From assembly GCA_029932855.1 (NCBI GenBank), contig JAOZPG010000006.1:1-64000 (forward strand): DNA of 64,000 bases, written 5' to 3'. The notes under the pieces are model-generated. The model ran no database searches. It saw only the letters and a list, made by a program, of their open reading frames with translations, and was not told the DNA's origin. The translations under genes were made by a program, and so were the position numbers. The DNA is from Bacteroidales bacterium. GTDB lineage: Bacteria > Bacteroidota > Bacteroidia > Bacteroidales > VadinHA17. Positions 17,741 through 26,421 of the stretch are shown in pieces (position 1 is the stretch's first letter; every line of letters starts with the position of its first letter).

Positions 17741-18961
17741 ATGAAGTCACAAAATAATATCCTGGAAATTTCGAAAAGTGTTAAGTGGATTGGAGCCCTT
17801 GATTATGATATAGTTAGTTTCGATATAGTGATGACTACCGATCATGGTACCACCTATAATTCCTATTTTATCGATGCACAAAAGAAAACAATAATTGATA
17901 CGGTCAAAGAGAAATTTAAGGATGATTATTTGGAGAAGATAAGATCACTTACCGATCCTTCAGAGATTGAGTATATTATCCTGAACCATACTGAGCCCGA
18001 TCATTCAGGCAATCTGGGTCAGCTCCTGAAGCTGGCGCCCAATGCTGTTGTTGTAGGTAGTGGATCGGCAATAAGGTATCTTCAGGATATGCTGGGAGTA
18101 AGCTTTAAGTCACTGCAGGTTAAGAATGGTGATACTCTCGACCTGGGAGATAAAACGCTTAAGTTCATTGCTGCTCCCAATCTGCACTGGCCCGACAGCA
18201 TATACACATATCTTGAAGAGGAAAAGATACTTTTTACATGTGATTCCTTTGGGAGTCATTACTGTGATGAAAAAATGTTTGATGACCTGGTGGAATCATT
18301 CGATGAGGCTTTTGATTATTATTTTGACGTTATTCTTAAACCTTTCAGCAAGTTTATGCTGAAGGCCATTGAGAAAATAAGGCCTCTTGAAATAAATGTT
18401 ATATGCCCGGGACATGGTCCCATATTAAGGTCTGACTGGAAAAAATATGTTGATCTTTCAGAAAAGAAATCCAGAGACTATCTTAATGAAACAGATGTGG
18501 ATGAACCTCTGGTGCTGATAGCCTATGTTTCAGCTTATGGATATACATACGAAATGGCTCTGGAACTGGAAAAGGGATTAAAATCCACAGGAAATATCAA
18601 GACCGGTTTTATAGACCTTGAAACTGCAGAGCTCGGTGACATAGAAGCAGAGCTTATAAAGTGTTCGGCTGTATTAATTGGTTCTCCTACAATTAATCAG
18701 AACACAGTTTTACCTGTTTATAAATTGCTGGCAGTAGTAAATCCCATAAGGGATAAGGGCAAGCCGGCAGCGGCTTTCGGTTCATATGGCTGGAGCGGAG
18801 AGGCAGTGGGTATCATAGAGGCCAATTTAAAGGCCCTTAAATTTAATATCTTTGAGTCCTATGCTCTTCATAAGTTTTATCCACATGGCGAAAAGTCTGA
18901 GAAGCTAAAGCTTTTCGGAAAATCTTTCGCGGAGTTTGTAATCGACAATAGTAAAAAATAA
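17741..18961 (+). CDS. FprA-type flavodiiron protein
   Basis: Cytosolic enzyme that reduces oxygen to water or nitric oxide to nitrous oxide using FMN and a di-iron centre. 406 residues, the length of the two-domain class A form. The metallo-beta-lactamase-like part has the iron ligands HTEPDH (H83, E85, D87, H88), CDSFGSH and CPGHGPI, and the flavodoxin part begins at about residue 255 (VLIAYVSAYGYTYEMA). The presence of this gene suggests an anaerobe or microaerophile that must remove oxygen. Single-gene layout. Confidence 0.93.
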   Translation: MKSQNNILEISKSVKWIGALDYDIVSFDIVMTTDHGTTYNSYFIDAQKKTIIDTVKEKFKDDYLEKIRSLTDPSEIEYIILNHTEPDHSGNLGQLLKLAPNAVVVGSGSAIRYLQDMLGVSFKSLQVKNGDTLDLGDKTLKFIAAPNLHWPDSIYTYLEEEKILFTCDSFGSHYCDEKMFDDLVESFDEAFDYYFDVILKPFSKFMLKAIEKIRPLEINVICPGHGPILRSDWKKYVDLSEKKSRDYLNETDVDEPLVLIAYVSAYGYTYEMALELEKGLKSTGNIKTGFIDLETAELGDIEAELIKCSAVLIGSPTINQNTVLPVYKLLAVVNPIRDKGKPAAAFGSYGWSGEAVGIIEANLKALKFNIFESYALHKFYPHGEKSEKLKLFGKSFAEFVIDNSKK

Positions 18962-19054
18962 ATTCATATTGTAGCCGGTCAGGACTGCCAGGCCGGGCTC
19001 TGGTTTAGAAATAAAATGTTATTTTAGTATATTAAACTAAGAGATAATAAGAAT

Positions 19055-20161
19055 ATGAAGGGATACCTGAAATATATTATCCTGGGAATTTCAATAATTC
19101 TTAGCATACTGGCACTATGGTATTTTAAGAATATTGTAGTTTTTATCCTTTTGGCAGTTGTTTTCTCTTTTATAGGAAGGCCACTGGTTACACTCCTGAA
19201 TAAGATGCAATATAAGAGCTTTCATATGCCGAGGGCTTTGAGTGCCCTTATTACCCTTTTAGTATTATGGGCAATTATTGCAGGCTTTTTGCTGTTTTTT
19301 ATTCCCCTGCTGGTAAATCAGATACAGGAACTTTCGAAGATAGACCTGAATGCAATACAGAGCAGCCTGTCAGAGCCCTTAGGGAAGATTGAGGCTTTTA
19401 TAAACAGGTATCAGCTTTACGGTGAAGGAAATGTTTCTTTTGAACAGATACTGGAGGAAAGGCTTGTTTCCTTTCTTAATTTTTCCTCAATCTCATCTGC
19501 CATTGGTGGTACGGTAGGGATACTTGGTCAGACTTTATTTACTTTTTTTGCAGTCAGTTTTATAACTTTTTTCTTCTTAAAGGATAAGGATCTTTTCGGA
19601 CAGGGGATCTTATTGTTTGTTCCTACGGAATACGAGGAGAGATTCAGGAATTTTTTCGATTCAGCAAAAAAATTATTAACAAGATATTTCATAGGGATAT
19701 TATTGCAGGTGTCATCTATAACAGTACTCGTAACATTGGGGATGCTGATAGTAGGAATTAAATTTCAGCTGGCTGTAGTAATAGGGTTCATAGCGGGTAT
19801 TTTTAATGTAATCCCTTACCTGGGGCCATTGATAGGTGCAACAATTGGTATAGTTCTTGGCATTGCGAATAATCTGGGTTTAGAATTTTATTCTGAATTA
19901 TTACCTTTACTCGGCTATATGTCAATAGTGTTCATTATTGTCCAGGTAATTGATAATGTTTTGCATCAGCCTCTTATATATGGGAGATCTGTAAAAGCAC
20001 ATCCTCTCGAGATATTCCTGGTGATAATTATTGCAGGTAGCCTTGCCGGAATTCCCGGAATGATACTGGCAATTCCAGGTTATACCGTAATAAGGGTTTT
20101 TGCAAGGGAATTTTTAAGTAGTTTTAAGCTCGTAAAGAAGTTGACAGAAAAAATTAATTAA
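19055..20161 (+). CDS. AI-2E family transporter
   Basis: 368 residues with about eight helices and the family's long extramembrane segment between helices 3 and 4 (about residues 90-165). Signature stretches: the GIKFQLAVVIGFIAGIFNVIPYLGP region and, near the C-terminus, PLEIFLVIIIAGSLAGIPGMILAIP. Family members transport varied substrates (AI-2, sodium/proton, indole); nothing here tells which. It is followed after 5 bases by a secreted PKD protein gene. Confidence 0.85.
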   Translation: MKGYLKYIILGISIILSILALWYFKNIVVFILLAVVFSFIGRPLVTLLNKMQYKSFHMPRALSALITLLVLWAIIAGFLLFFIPLLVNQIQELSKIDLNAIQSSLSEPLGKIEAFINRYQLYGEGNVSFEQILEERLVSFLNFSSISSAIGGTVGILGQTLFTFFAVSFITFFFLKDKDLFGQGILLFVPTEYEERFRNFFDSAKKLLTRYFIGILLQVSSITVLVTLGMLIVGIKFQLAVVIGFIAGIFNVIPYLGPLIGATIGIVLGIANNLGLEFYSELLPLLGYMSIVFIIVQVIDNVLHQPLIYGRSVKAHPLEIFLVIIIAGSLAGIPGMILAIPGYTVIRVFAREFLSSFKLVKKLTEKIN

Positions 20162-20166
20162 TATTT

Positions 20167-20736
20167 ATGACCGGCCTTAGATTATTGATATCTCTATCTT
20201 TGATTTCCGGAAGTTTTTTAGCTTCTGCCCAGTTAGATGCTTCATTCCGGGCTGATACAAACGACCTGCAATCATTTACTATTCATTTTAGCAGTATTTA
20301 TCAGTTATCTGATACTGCTTCTTATGACTTTTTATGGGATTTTGGAGATAATGACAGTTCTGAGCTTCCCTTTGTTTCACATACTTATTCCAGTCCCGGC
20401 AGCTATCTGGTAACATTCAGGGTTTCCGACGGAATAAACTCTGTTTCCACTTCTATGCCTGTAGCTATTGCAAACCTGGTGGAAGTGCCAAATGTATTTA
20501 CTCCCAATGGTGATGACATTAATGATTTTTTGGTACTTAAAACAAATGGCAGTACATTATATTCCCTGGTTATTTTTAACAGGTCGGGAGTCCTGGTTTA
20601 TAAAAAAGATTCCTATTCATTTGCATGGGATGGAAAAACTCCTTCCGGTGCGGATGTTCACTCCGGGGTTTATTATTATGTTTTGAGTACTGATGGAAAA
20701 TTTGTCAAGTCAGGCTTTTTTCATCTGATCAGATGA
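20167..20736 (+). CDS. secreted PKD protein with gliding-motility C-terminal domain
   Basis: 189 residues: signal peptide (1-22, ending SASAQ-like ASAQ), one PKD domain at about 28-95 (YDFLWDFGDNDSS, HTYSSPGSY), then the CHU_C type domain from FTPNGDDINDF to the end at FHLIR. That C-terminal domain is the type B sorting signal for the type IX secretion system, so the protein should be exported across the outer membrane and anchored or released. It is very short for the class and may be an adhesin fragment or structural surface component. It follows the AI-2E transporter gene by 5 bases. Confidence 0.85.
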   Translation: MTGLRLLISLSLISGSFLASAQLDASFRADTNDLQSFTIHFSSIYQLSDTASYDFLWDFGDNDSSELPFVSHTYSSPGSYLVTFRVSDGINSVSTSMPVAIANLVEVPNVFTPNGDDINDFLVLKTNGSTLYSLVIFNRSGVLVYKKDSYSFAWDGKTPSGADVHSGVYYYVLSTDGKFVKSGFFHLIR

Positions 20737-20833
20737 TGTCTTATAGTTATTCATGGTAAATCAGTATCAGTCCGGGAAATCGAAGGAAAACAATAAATTG
20801 AATATTTTTATTTATTAATTAATATCAAAATCT

Positions 20834-22852
20834 ATGAGGAACTACTTTTTAAAATTTCTTCTGTTTCTTTTTGTAACTATACCTGCACTGGCGCAGTCCC
20901 AGGCATATGATGAATACCTGGATCCTGCCGGATTGAATAAAGCCCTGAGCAGCCTGAACAAAAAATACCCGAAGAACACAAAACTGATCAGTCTTGCCAG
21001 GAGTGCTGGTGGACAAGATCTGCAAATGATTGAAATAGGACATGAAACAGGAACTGTAAAAAAATCAAAACCGGCGGTGCTGGTGGTTGCAAACATGGAA
21101 GGCATTGTTCCTGTTTCCAGCATGGCGGCAATTTACCTTGCCGATTATTTGCTTGAGAACAGCAGCGCATATGATAACCTTAGCTGGTATATATTGCCCT
21201 GTGGTAATCCTGATGCATATTCACATTATTTTGAATTTCCGCTAAAGATGGATCCCCGGAACAGTAAGGCACATAATGATGATATGGATAATCTTACAGA
21301 TGAAGACGGCTTTGAAGATCTTAACAAGGATGGCTTTATTACCCAGATGAGGGTTAAAGATCCTATGGGTACATGGGTACCTGTAAAAGGAGAGCCCCGG
21401 TTATTAAGGAAGGCAGATGCATCTAAAGGAGAAAAGGGAATTTACAAGCTTTATAGCGAAGGCCTGGATAATGATGGTGACGGCAAGTATAATGAAGACG
21501 GCAAAGGAGGTGTGAATGTTGGTATTAATTTCCCCCATCTGTTCAAGCCCTTCCAGAAAACCAGTGGTCTGTGGCCGGGTTGTACAGATGAGTCTTTTCA
21601 GCTTATGAAGTTTGTATTTGAGCATCCTGAGATTGCTATGACCATGGATTATGGTGCCGTGAATTTCTGTATTCAGCCGCCAAAAGGAGGGAGAAAAGGA
21701 AGTGTCGATATGGACAAGATTAAGATTCCTAAAGGCATGGCGGAGGACTTTGGAGCTGATCCCAATAAAACTTACAGCATGAAAGAAATAATTGAGCTGG
21801 TACAGCCTCTTGTTCCGCAGGGAATGACAGTTACTGAAAGCATGGTTGCCAGCTTCCTGGGTCTTGGAGCAGTTGTCAATCCCCTTGATAAAGACCTTAA
21901 GTTTTATAAAGATCTTTCGGAAAAGTATAAAGAGTATCTTAAGGACAAGGGACTTAAGGCCGAACGGCTTGCCCCTGAAAAAGCCAAGGATGCTTCCTTT
22001 GAGTTATGGTCGTACTATCAGCTGGGAATACCCAGTTTTGCTATGGATTTCTGGACCTTGCCCAAGCTGAAGGAAGAAAGTAAAGAAAAAAGTGAAATTA
22101 CAGTTGACAAGCTGAAGGAAATGTCGTCTGAAGAGTTTGTTGCACTGGGTAAAGAGAAGATAGCAGTCTTTCTCAAAGAATCCGGTGCTCCCGAACAGTT
22201 CACAGCTGATGTTGTGATAAAGATGGTTGAAGGAGGGAAAATGACTCCCGCGAAAATGGCAGAGATGATGAAGGATATGCCGAAGAAGGAAGATGATAAA
22301 GGTGGTGATTCAAAAACAAAGGCACTGATTGCATACAGTGACGAACATATGCAGGGAAAGGGATTTGTGGACTGGACTGCATATAAACATCCTGTGCTTG
22401 GAGATGTAGAGATAGGCGGGGTTGTACCTTATGTTGATAATACCCCCCCTGCCAGCTTGATGGATTCCCTGTTTGCTTTGCAGGTGCCATGGACTGTGGA
22501 ACTCAGTAAGAAACTGGCAAGACTTAAAATCCTTGATCATAAGCTTGAATATAAAGGGGGAGGTGTTTATGAGCTGACACTCTGGATAGAGAATATTTCC
22601 GATCTTCCTTTTCCAACAGCTATGGGTGAAAGGAATGAGCAACCTGCGCCTGCCATTGTTGAAATTGAAGGCAGCCAGATCAGTTTATTGTCGGGTAAAA
22701 GCAGAACCCCGGTAAATAGTCTGGGAGCTCATAAAATAAAAGAAATTAGCTGGCTTATTGAATCTGAGAAAGCAACGGACTTAACACTTAAGCTAAGTTC
22801 TGTGTTTGCCTGGGGCGACCAGGAACAAATAAAGATAGGAGGTGCAAAATGA
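20834..22852 (+). CDS. M14-family peptidase homologue lacking the zinc site
   Basis: 672 residues with a signal peptide (1-20, ending ALAQ). It aligns along its length with the next gene, a carboxypeptidase-type M14 protein: both have MRxKDPxG and a calcium-loop-like GxDNDGDG (211-217 here) followed by the same core. The zinc ligands are missing, however: where the neighbour has HGNE this protein has EGIV (89-92), the Asn-Arg substrate pair is replaced by VGINF, and the third ligand histidine region reads MDYGAVNF (271-278). The catalytic glutamate position reads AMDFW (403-407). There is also an insertion of about 90 charged residues (about 411-500). It is probably an inactive partner or binding protein. 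It overlaps the next gene by 4 bases (ATGA). Confidence 0.8.
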   Translation: MRNYFLKFLLFLFVTIPALAQSQAYDEYLDPAGLNKALSSLNKKYPKNTKLISLARSAGGQDLQMIEIGHETGTVKKSKPAVLVVANMEGIVPVSSMAAIYLADYLLENSSAYDNLSWYILPCGNPDAYSHYFEFPLKMDPRNSKAHNDDMDNLTDEDGFEDLNKDGFITQMRVKDPMGTWVPVKGEPRLLRKADASKGEKGIYKLYSEGLDNDGDGKYNEDGKGGVNVGINFPHLFKPFQKTSGLWPGCTDESFQLMKFVFEHPEIAMTMDYGAVNFCIQPPKGGRKGSVDMDKIKIPKGMAEDFGADPNKTYSMKEIIELVQPLVPQGMTVTESMVASFLGLGAVVNPLDKDLKFYKDLSEKYKEYLKDKGLKAERLAPEKAKDASFELWSYYQLGIPSFAMDFWTLPKLKEESKEKSEITVDKLKEMSSEEFVALGKEKIAVFLKESGAPEQFTADVVIKMVEGGKMTPAKMAEMMKDMPKKEDDKGGDSKTKALIAYSDEHMQGKGFVDWTAYKHPVLGDVEIGGVVPYVDNTPPASLMDSLFALQVPWTVELSKKLARLKILDHKLEYKGGGVYELTLWIENISDLPFPTAMGERNEQPAPAIVEIEGSQISLLSGKSRTPVNSLGAHKIKEISWLIESEKATDLTLKLSSVFAWGDQEQIKIGGAK

Positions 22853-24603
22853 AGAAGATAAAAAATATATTAAGCCTGCTGTTACCGGCAGTGCTAACCG
22901 TAGTTACACTTAATGCACAAACTCCCAAAATTGCAGTTCCCTTAAGATTTGATCATTATTATAGTTATGAGCAGGTGGTTGAGGCCTTAAAAGTATTGCA
23001 TAAGGCTTACCCTGATCTGACAAAACTGGATGTAGTAGGTAAAAGTGAGGAGAACAGGGAGATATATGCACTTACCATAAATAATCCAAAGACAGGTAAA
23101 GAACTTGATAAGCCTGGTGTATATGTGGATGGAAATATACATGGAAACGAAATACAGGCTGGGGAAGTCGGACTTTACCTGGCCAATGAGTTACTGACTA
23201 AATACGGTAAGAATAAGAAGATAAGCAGGCTTGTTGATAACAATGCTTTTTATCTTATACCGGTTGTTAATGTGGATGGCAGATACCATTTCTTTACAGA
23301 TGCAAATACACCCAGCACAAACAGGGGACTGAGAAGGCCCAAGGATGATGACAGGGATGGTTTATTTGATGAAGACTTTCCGGATGATCTGGACGGTGAC
23401 GGCAGCATAACGCGGATGAGGATAAAGGATCCCTTTGGGAGCTATAAAACCGATCCGGAAGATTCGCGCCTGATGATACGTGTAAAACCCGGGGAAAAGG
23501 GTGAGTGGACCGTACTTGGATATGAAGGGATTGACAATGATGGTGATGGCAGGATAAATGAAGACTCGGAGGGATATGTTGATCCAAACCGTAACTGGGG
23601 TTATAACTGGGCGCCACCATATGTACAGCAGGGTGCAGGCTTTTATCCTTTCTCAGGAGTGGGATTAAGTGCAGTAAAGAACTATATCATGGAAAGGCCC
23701 AATATTATTATGGTATTTGCTTTCCATAATAATGGAGGCATGTTTTTAAGAGGACCAAGCACAAAGGCCCAGGGGGAATTTTCCAGTGGAGATATTAATG
23801 TATATGATTACCTGGGGAAGAATGCAGAGAAGATAGTTCCCGGCTACAGGTATCTGGTAAGCTGGAAAGATCTTTATTCAACATATGGTGACTTTGGCGA
23901 CTTTATGGACAATGTTGTAGGTGCCTATACCTTTGTGGGTGAGCTCTTTGTGTCGGCCAGTGAATCATATGCGGAACCCGGCAAAGAGAAGAAAAACGAA
24001 GGGGAAAGCTTTTTTAGTAGTGGAGGTACTGAAAGAGCCAGGGAAAAGCTTAAGTTTAATGATCATGTAGCTATGGGTGAGCTTTATACTCCATGGAAAG
24101 CATATAAGCATCCTGTATATGGGGATATTGAGATCGGCGGATGGGTAAAGATGAGTTCAAGGCTGCCGCATCCATTTATGCTTCAGGACCTGGTTCACAG
24201 GAATGCAGCAGCTGTGATCTTTGCAGCAGAACAAACACCCGATGTGAAAATGGAGGTTTTTGAAACGAAGGAAATAGCTAAAAACCTTTACAGGGTGAGG
24301 CTCAGGCTTTCAAATAGCAAAGCTATGCCTTCCATTACATATCATTCTGTTAAGGATAAGGTGTTTCCCATGGATATTATCGAACTGTCCGGAAAAGGCA
24401 TTAAAGTGGTTTCGGGCGGTAAACTTACAGATGTTTATAATGACAAGGTGAATTATAAGAAATATAAGCCTGAAGTGCAATATTGCCAGGTGCCCGGATT
24501 TGGGAAAGTGGAGTACCAGTTTCTTATAACGGGTAAAGGGGAGCTTGAAATCTTATATAAATCGCAAAAAGCAGGAACACTAATTGAAACAATAAAACTT
24601 TAA
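22849..24603 (+). CDS. secreted M14-family zinc carboxypeptidase
   Basis: 584 residues with a signal peptide (1-24, ending LNAQ). The zinc site is intact: HxxE as HGNE (H98, E101), the Asn-Arg pair in DPNRNW (246-250), third ligand H293 in FAFHNNGG, and a candidate catalytic glutamate E365 in TFVGELF. Between them lie two calcium-loop-like repeats (LDGDGS at about 181-186 and IDNDGDGR at about 228-235). It cleaves C-terminal or side-chain peptide bonds; the substrate is unknown. It starts inside the stop codon of the homologous but zinc-less gene upstream, so the two are translationally coupled and likely act together. Confidence 0.9.
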   Translation: MKKIKNILSLLLPAVLTVVTLNAQTPKIAVPLRFDHYYSYEQVVEALKVLHKAYPDLTKLDVVGKSEENREIYALTINNPKTGKELDKPGVYVDGNIHGNEIQAGEVGLYLANELLTKYGKNKKISRLVDNNAFYLIPVVNVDGRYHFFTDANTPSTNRGLRRPKDDDRDGLFDEDFPDDLDGDGSITRMRIKDPFGSYKTDPEDSRLMIRVKPGEKGEWTVLGYEGIDNDGDGRINEDSEGYVDPNRNWGYNWAPPYVQQGAGFYPFSGVGLSAVKNYIMERPNIIMVFAFHNNGGMFLRGPSTKAQGEFSSGDINVYDYLGKNAEKIVPGYRYLVSWKDLYSTYGDFGDFMDNVVGAYTFVGELFVSASESYAEPGKEKKNEGESFFSSGGTERAREKLKFNDHVAMGELYTPWKAYKHPVYGDIEIGGWVKMSSRLPHPFMLQDLVHRNAAAVIFAAEQTPDVKMEVFETKEIAKNLYRVRLRLSNSKAMPSITYHSVKDKVFPMDIIELSGKGIKVVSGGKLTDVYNDKVNYKKYKPEVQYCQVPGFGKVEYQFLITGKGELEILYKSQKAGTLIETIKL

Positions 24604-24609
24604 TAAAAC

Positions 24610-24637
24610 AAGGGCCGGTTTTTCAACCGGCCCTTTT
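24610..24637. terminator. bidirectional terminator between M14 pair and purS
   Basis: A perfect 11-bp stem AAGGGCCGGTT/AACCGGCCCTT with loop TTTC, flanked by A-rich and T-rich runs. It lies between convergent genes and can serve both strands. Confidence 0.85.
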
Positions 24638-24698
24638 AGTCAGGCAATCCTGGGTTTTCGGACATGATTATAGGAAAACATAGTCCGGATTTTAAATA

Positions 24699-24950
24699 TT
24701 AAGCTTCCTTAATAGTGTATTCGTAGCCTTCCATTATAGGGTTGGCAAGTATTTTATTACAAGCTTCATTAATCTTCTCCATAGCAGTTTCTTTCGACAT
24801 ACATTCTATCTCCAGGGTGATATGTTTACCAATTCTAACATTCTCGATTTCCTGGAAACCAATATTCTTCATACTGTTTGAAACAGCTTTTCCCTGTGGG
24901 TCGAGCAATGCTTTTAATGGCATTACATTTATTTCGGCAATAAATTTCAT
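24699..24950 (-). CDS. purS: phosphoribosylformylglycinamidine synthase subunit PurS
   Basis: 83 residues, matching PurS throughout: start MKFIAEINVMPLKALLDPQG, middle VRIGKHITLEIE, end LANPIMEGYEYTI. PurS is the small subunit that couples PurQ and PurL (small form) in the fourth step of purine synthesis. Neither purQ nor purL is nearby; instead it lies 2 bases downstream of pssA. Its presence implies the three-subunit enzyme, although many Bacteroidota have the single-chain PurL. Confidence 0.85.
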   Translation of the reverse strand: MKFIAEINVMPLKALLDPQGKAVSNSMKNIGFQEIENVRIGKHITLEIECMSKETAMEKINEACNKILANPIMEGYEYTIKEA

Positions 24951-24952
24951 TT

Positions 24953-25666
24953 TTAGTTGCTCTTATTTGGCAATAATAATATGATTAAGGATATAAAAAT
25001 ATATAAAATTACAATAAGAAACACCGCTTTCAGTGAAAACACTATTAGTAATATCAGGGAGATAACTGCAAGTATATAAGCAGGGATATGTTTCCTGTCG
25101 CGGATGTTTCTGATTTTTAATGAAAACATAGGAATGCCGGATACCAGGAGATATGAAAATATAAGCAGCAGGGCGGCAATTATAGCAGGATTGCTAAAAA
25201 AATCCTTGCCCAGCAATGGCAATGAAGCAAAAAATAAACCTGAGGCAGGAGAGGGGAGCCCGGAGAAACTTTCAGTCTGGGAGGGATCAATATTGAATTT
25301 TGCCAGACGGAATGCAGATGCAACAACCAGTAATAAAGGCATAAGGACTAAGATATAATTATATATACCCGGTTCCGGTACAGGGGACTGAAAGCTTATG
25401 CCCATTGAATAAAATATTTCATACGAGGCAATAAAAGCAGGTGCAATCCCAAAGCTAACCAGGTCGGCCAGTGAATCCATCTGTTTGCCTATTTCGGAAT
25501 AAGCATTCAGCAGCCTGGCAGAAAATCCATCTAAGAAATCCATCACTGCAGCAATGAAGACCATATAGGAGGCTAACATTATTTCTCCGCTGGCGGTGAA
25601 GAATATTGATAAAAGTCCGCATATAAGATTTAAGGAAGTTATGCTATTGGGGATATATTTTTTCAT
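24953..25666 (-). CDS. pssA: CDP-diacylglycerol--serine O-phosphatidyltransferase
   Basis: Makes phosphatidylserine from CDP-diacylglycerol and serine, the step between CdsA and Psd. About 237 residues with six to seven helices. The CDP-alcohol phosphotransferase motif is seen as DGFSARLLNAYSEIGKQMDSLAD (D..D.AR..G...DS..D; first aspartate about residue 45). The frame is open to an ATG at 25699, but MKKYIPNSITSLNL starting at 25666 is the usual family N-terminus, so I use that. The C-terminal part is hydrophobic. purS follows after 2 bases, forming a two-gene unit. Confidence 0.9.
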   Translation of the reverse strand: MKKYIPNSITSLNLICGLLSIFFTASGEIMLASYMVFIAAVMDFLDGFSARLLNAYSEIGKQMDSLADLVSFGIAPAFIASYEIFYSMGISFQSPVPEPGIYNYILVLMPLLLVVASAFRLAKFNIDPSQTESFSGLPSPASGLFFASLPLLGKDFFSNPAIIAALLLIFSYLLVSGIPMFSLKIRNIRDRKHIPAYILAVISLILLIVFSLKAVFLIVILYIFISLIILLLPNKSN

Positions 25667-25783
25667 CTTATAAAGATAGGATTTAGTATATTTATTCAAA
25701 AACTGCTTTACAGCTTTTTAGTATTTCTTTTTTATGCTTTGACTGTGCGTATGATAAGGAAGCTCTCATATCAGCCTAAAAAG

Positions 25784-25814
25784 TTTTATTACTGCTATTA
25801 GTTAGTTATTTTTG
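25784..25814 (+). promoter_or_regulatory. putative promoter with long leader for the HAD/QC operon
   Basis: TTTT (25784-25787, one mismatch to TTTG), 19-base spacer, TATTTTTG (25807-25814). This fits the Bacteroidota consensus. It would give a leader of about 150 bases containing the 47-bp-period repeat before the start at 25969. Confidence 0.45.
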
Positions 25815-25877
25815 CATTCCTGAATCAGGGTCTGAAAGTTTGAGAGTTTAACCGGGGGAGAGTTAATAAGTATAAAA

Positions 25878-25966
25878 CAGTAAGAATTAATTAAGCAGGA
25901 CAGGCTGATTTAATAAGAACAAAGCAGTAAGAATTAATAAGACATAATAGGCTGATTTAATAAGAA
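25878..25966 (+). repeat. imperfect tandem repeat in the leader of the HAD gene
   Basis: Two 42-base copies, 25878-25919 and 25925-25966, with period 47. Both begin CAGTAAGAATTAAT and end AGGCTGATTTAATAAGAA, differing in the middle. The second copy ends two bases before the ATG. Confidence 0.85.
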
Positions 25967-25968
25967 AA

Positions 25969-26421
25969 ATGGAAGAAGGATTCTTAAATATTAAGATTGC
26001 GGTAGATTTTGACGGGACTATTGTGGAACATAAATATCCTGAGATAGGTGCCGAGATAGCCTTTGCGTTTGATAGCCTGAAAAAGATGCAGGAAAGAGGT
26101 TGTCAGCTGATATTATGGACATTCAGGGCGGGCAGGGAGCTCCAGGAGGCAGTTGATTATTGCAGTAGGAAGGGCCTGGAGTTTTATGCAGTTAATAAAA
26201 GCTACCCTGAAGAGAAATACGATGAAAGTATCAGCAGGAAAATAAATGCTGATATTTTTATTGATGACAGGAACCTGGGTGGATTGCCGGACTGGGGAGC
26301 TATATGGCATATGATAGATCCTGACAGTCCTTTGCATATGCAGGAAAATGCTGATAAATATTATACAGGAGGTTCGGTTTTGCAAAGATTATTAAACAGT
26401 TTTAGAAGCAAGAATAAATGA
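25969..26421 (+). CDS. BT0820-type HAD phosphatase
   Basis: 150 residues. HAD motif I is VDFDGT at about 13-18, motif II region LILWTFR at about 47-53, and motif IV IFIDDRNLGG near 95-105, which matches the small cap-less HAD group typified by B. thetaiotaomicron BT0820. It is a probable small-molecule phosphatase; the substrate is unknown. Its stop overlaps the start of the glutaminyl cyclase gene by 4 bases. The start ATG directly follows the leader repeat. Confidence 0.8.
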   Translation: MEEGFLNIKIAVDFDGTIVEHKYPEIGAEIAFAFDSLKKMQERGCQLILWTFRAGRELQEAVDYCSRKGLEFYAVNKSYPEEKYDESISRKINADIFIDDRNLGGLPDWGAIWHMIDPDSPLHMQENADKYYTGGSVLQRLLNSFRSKNK

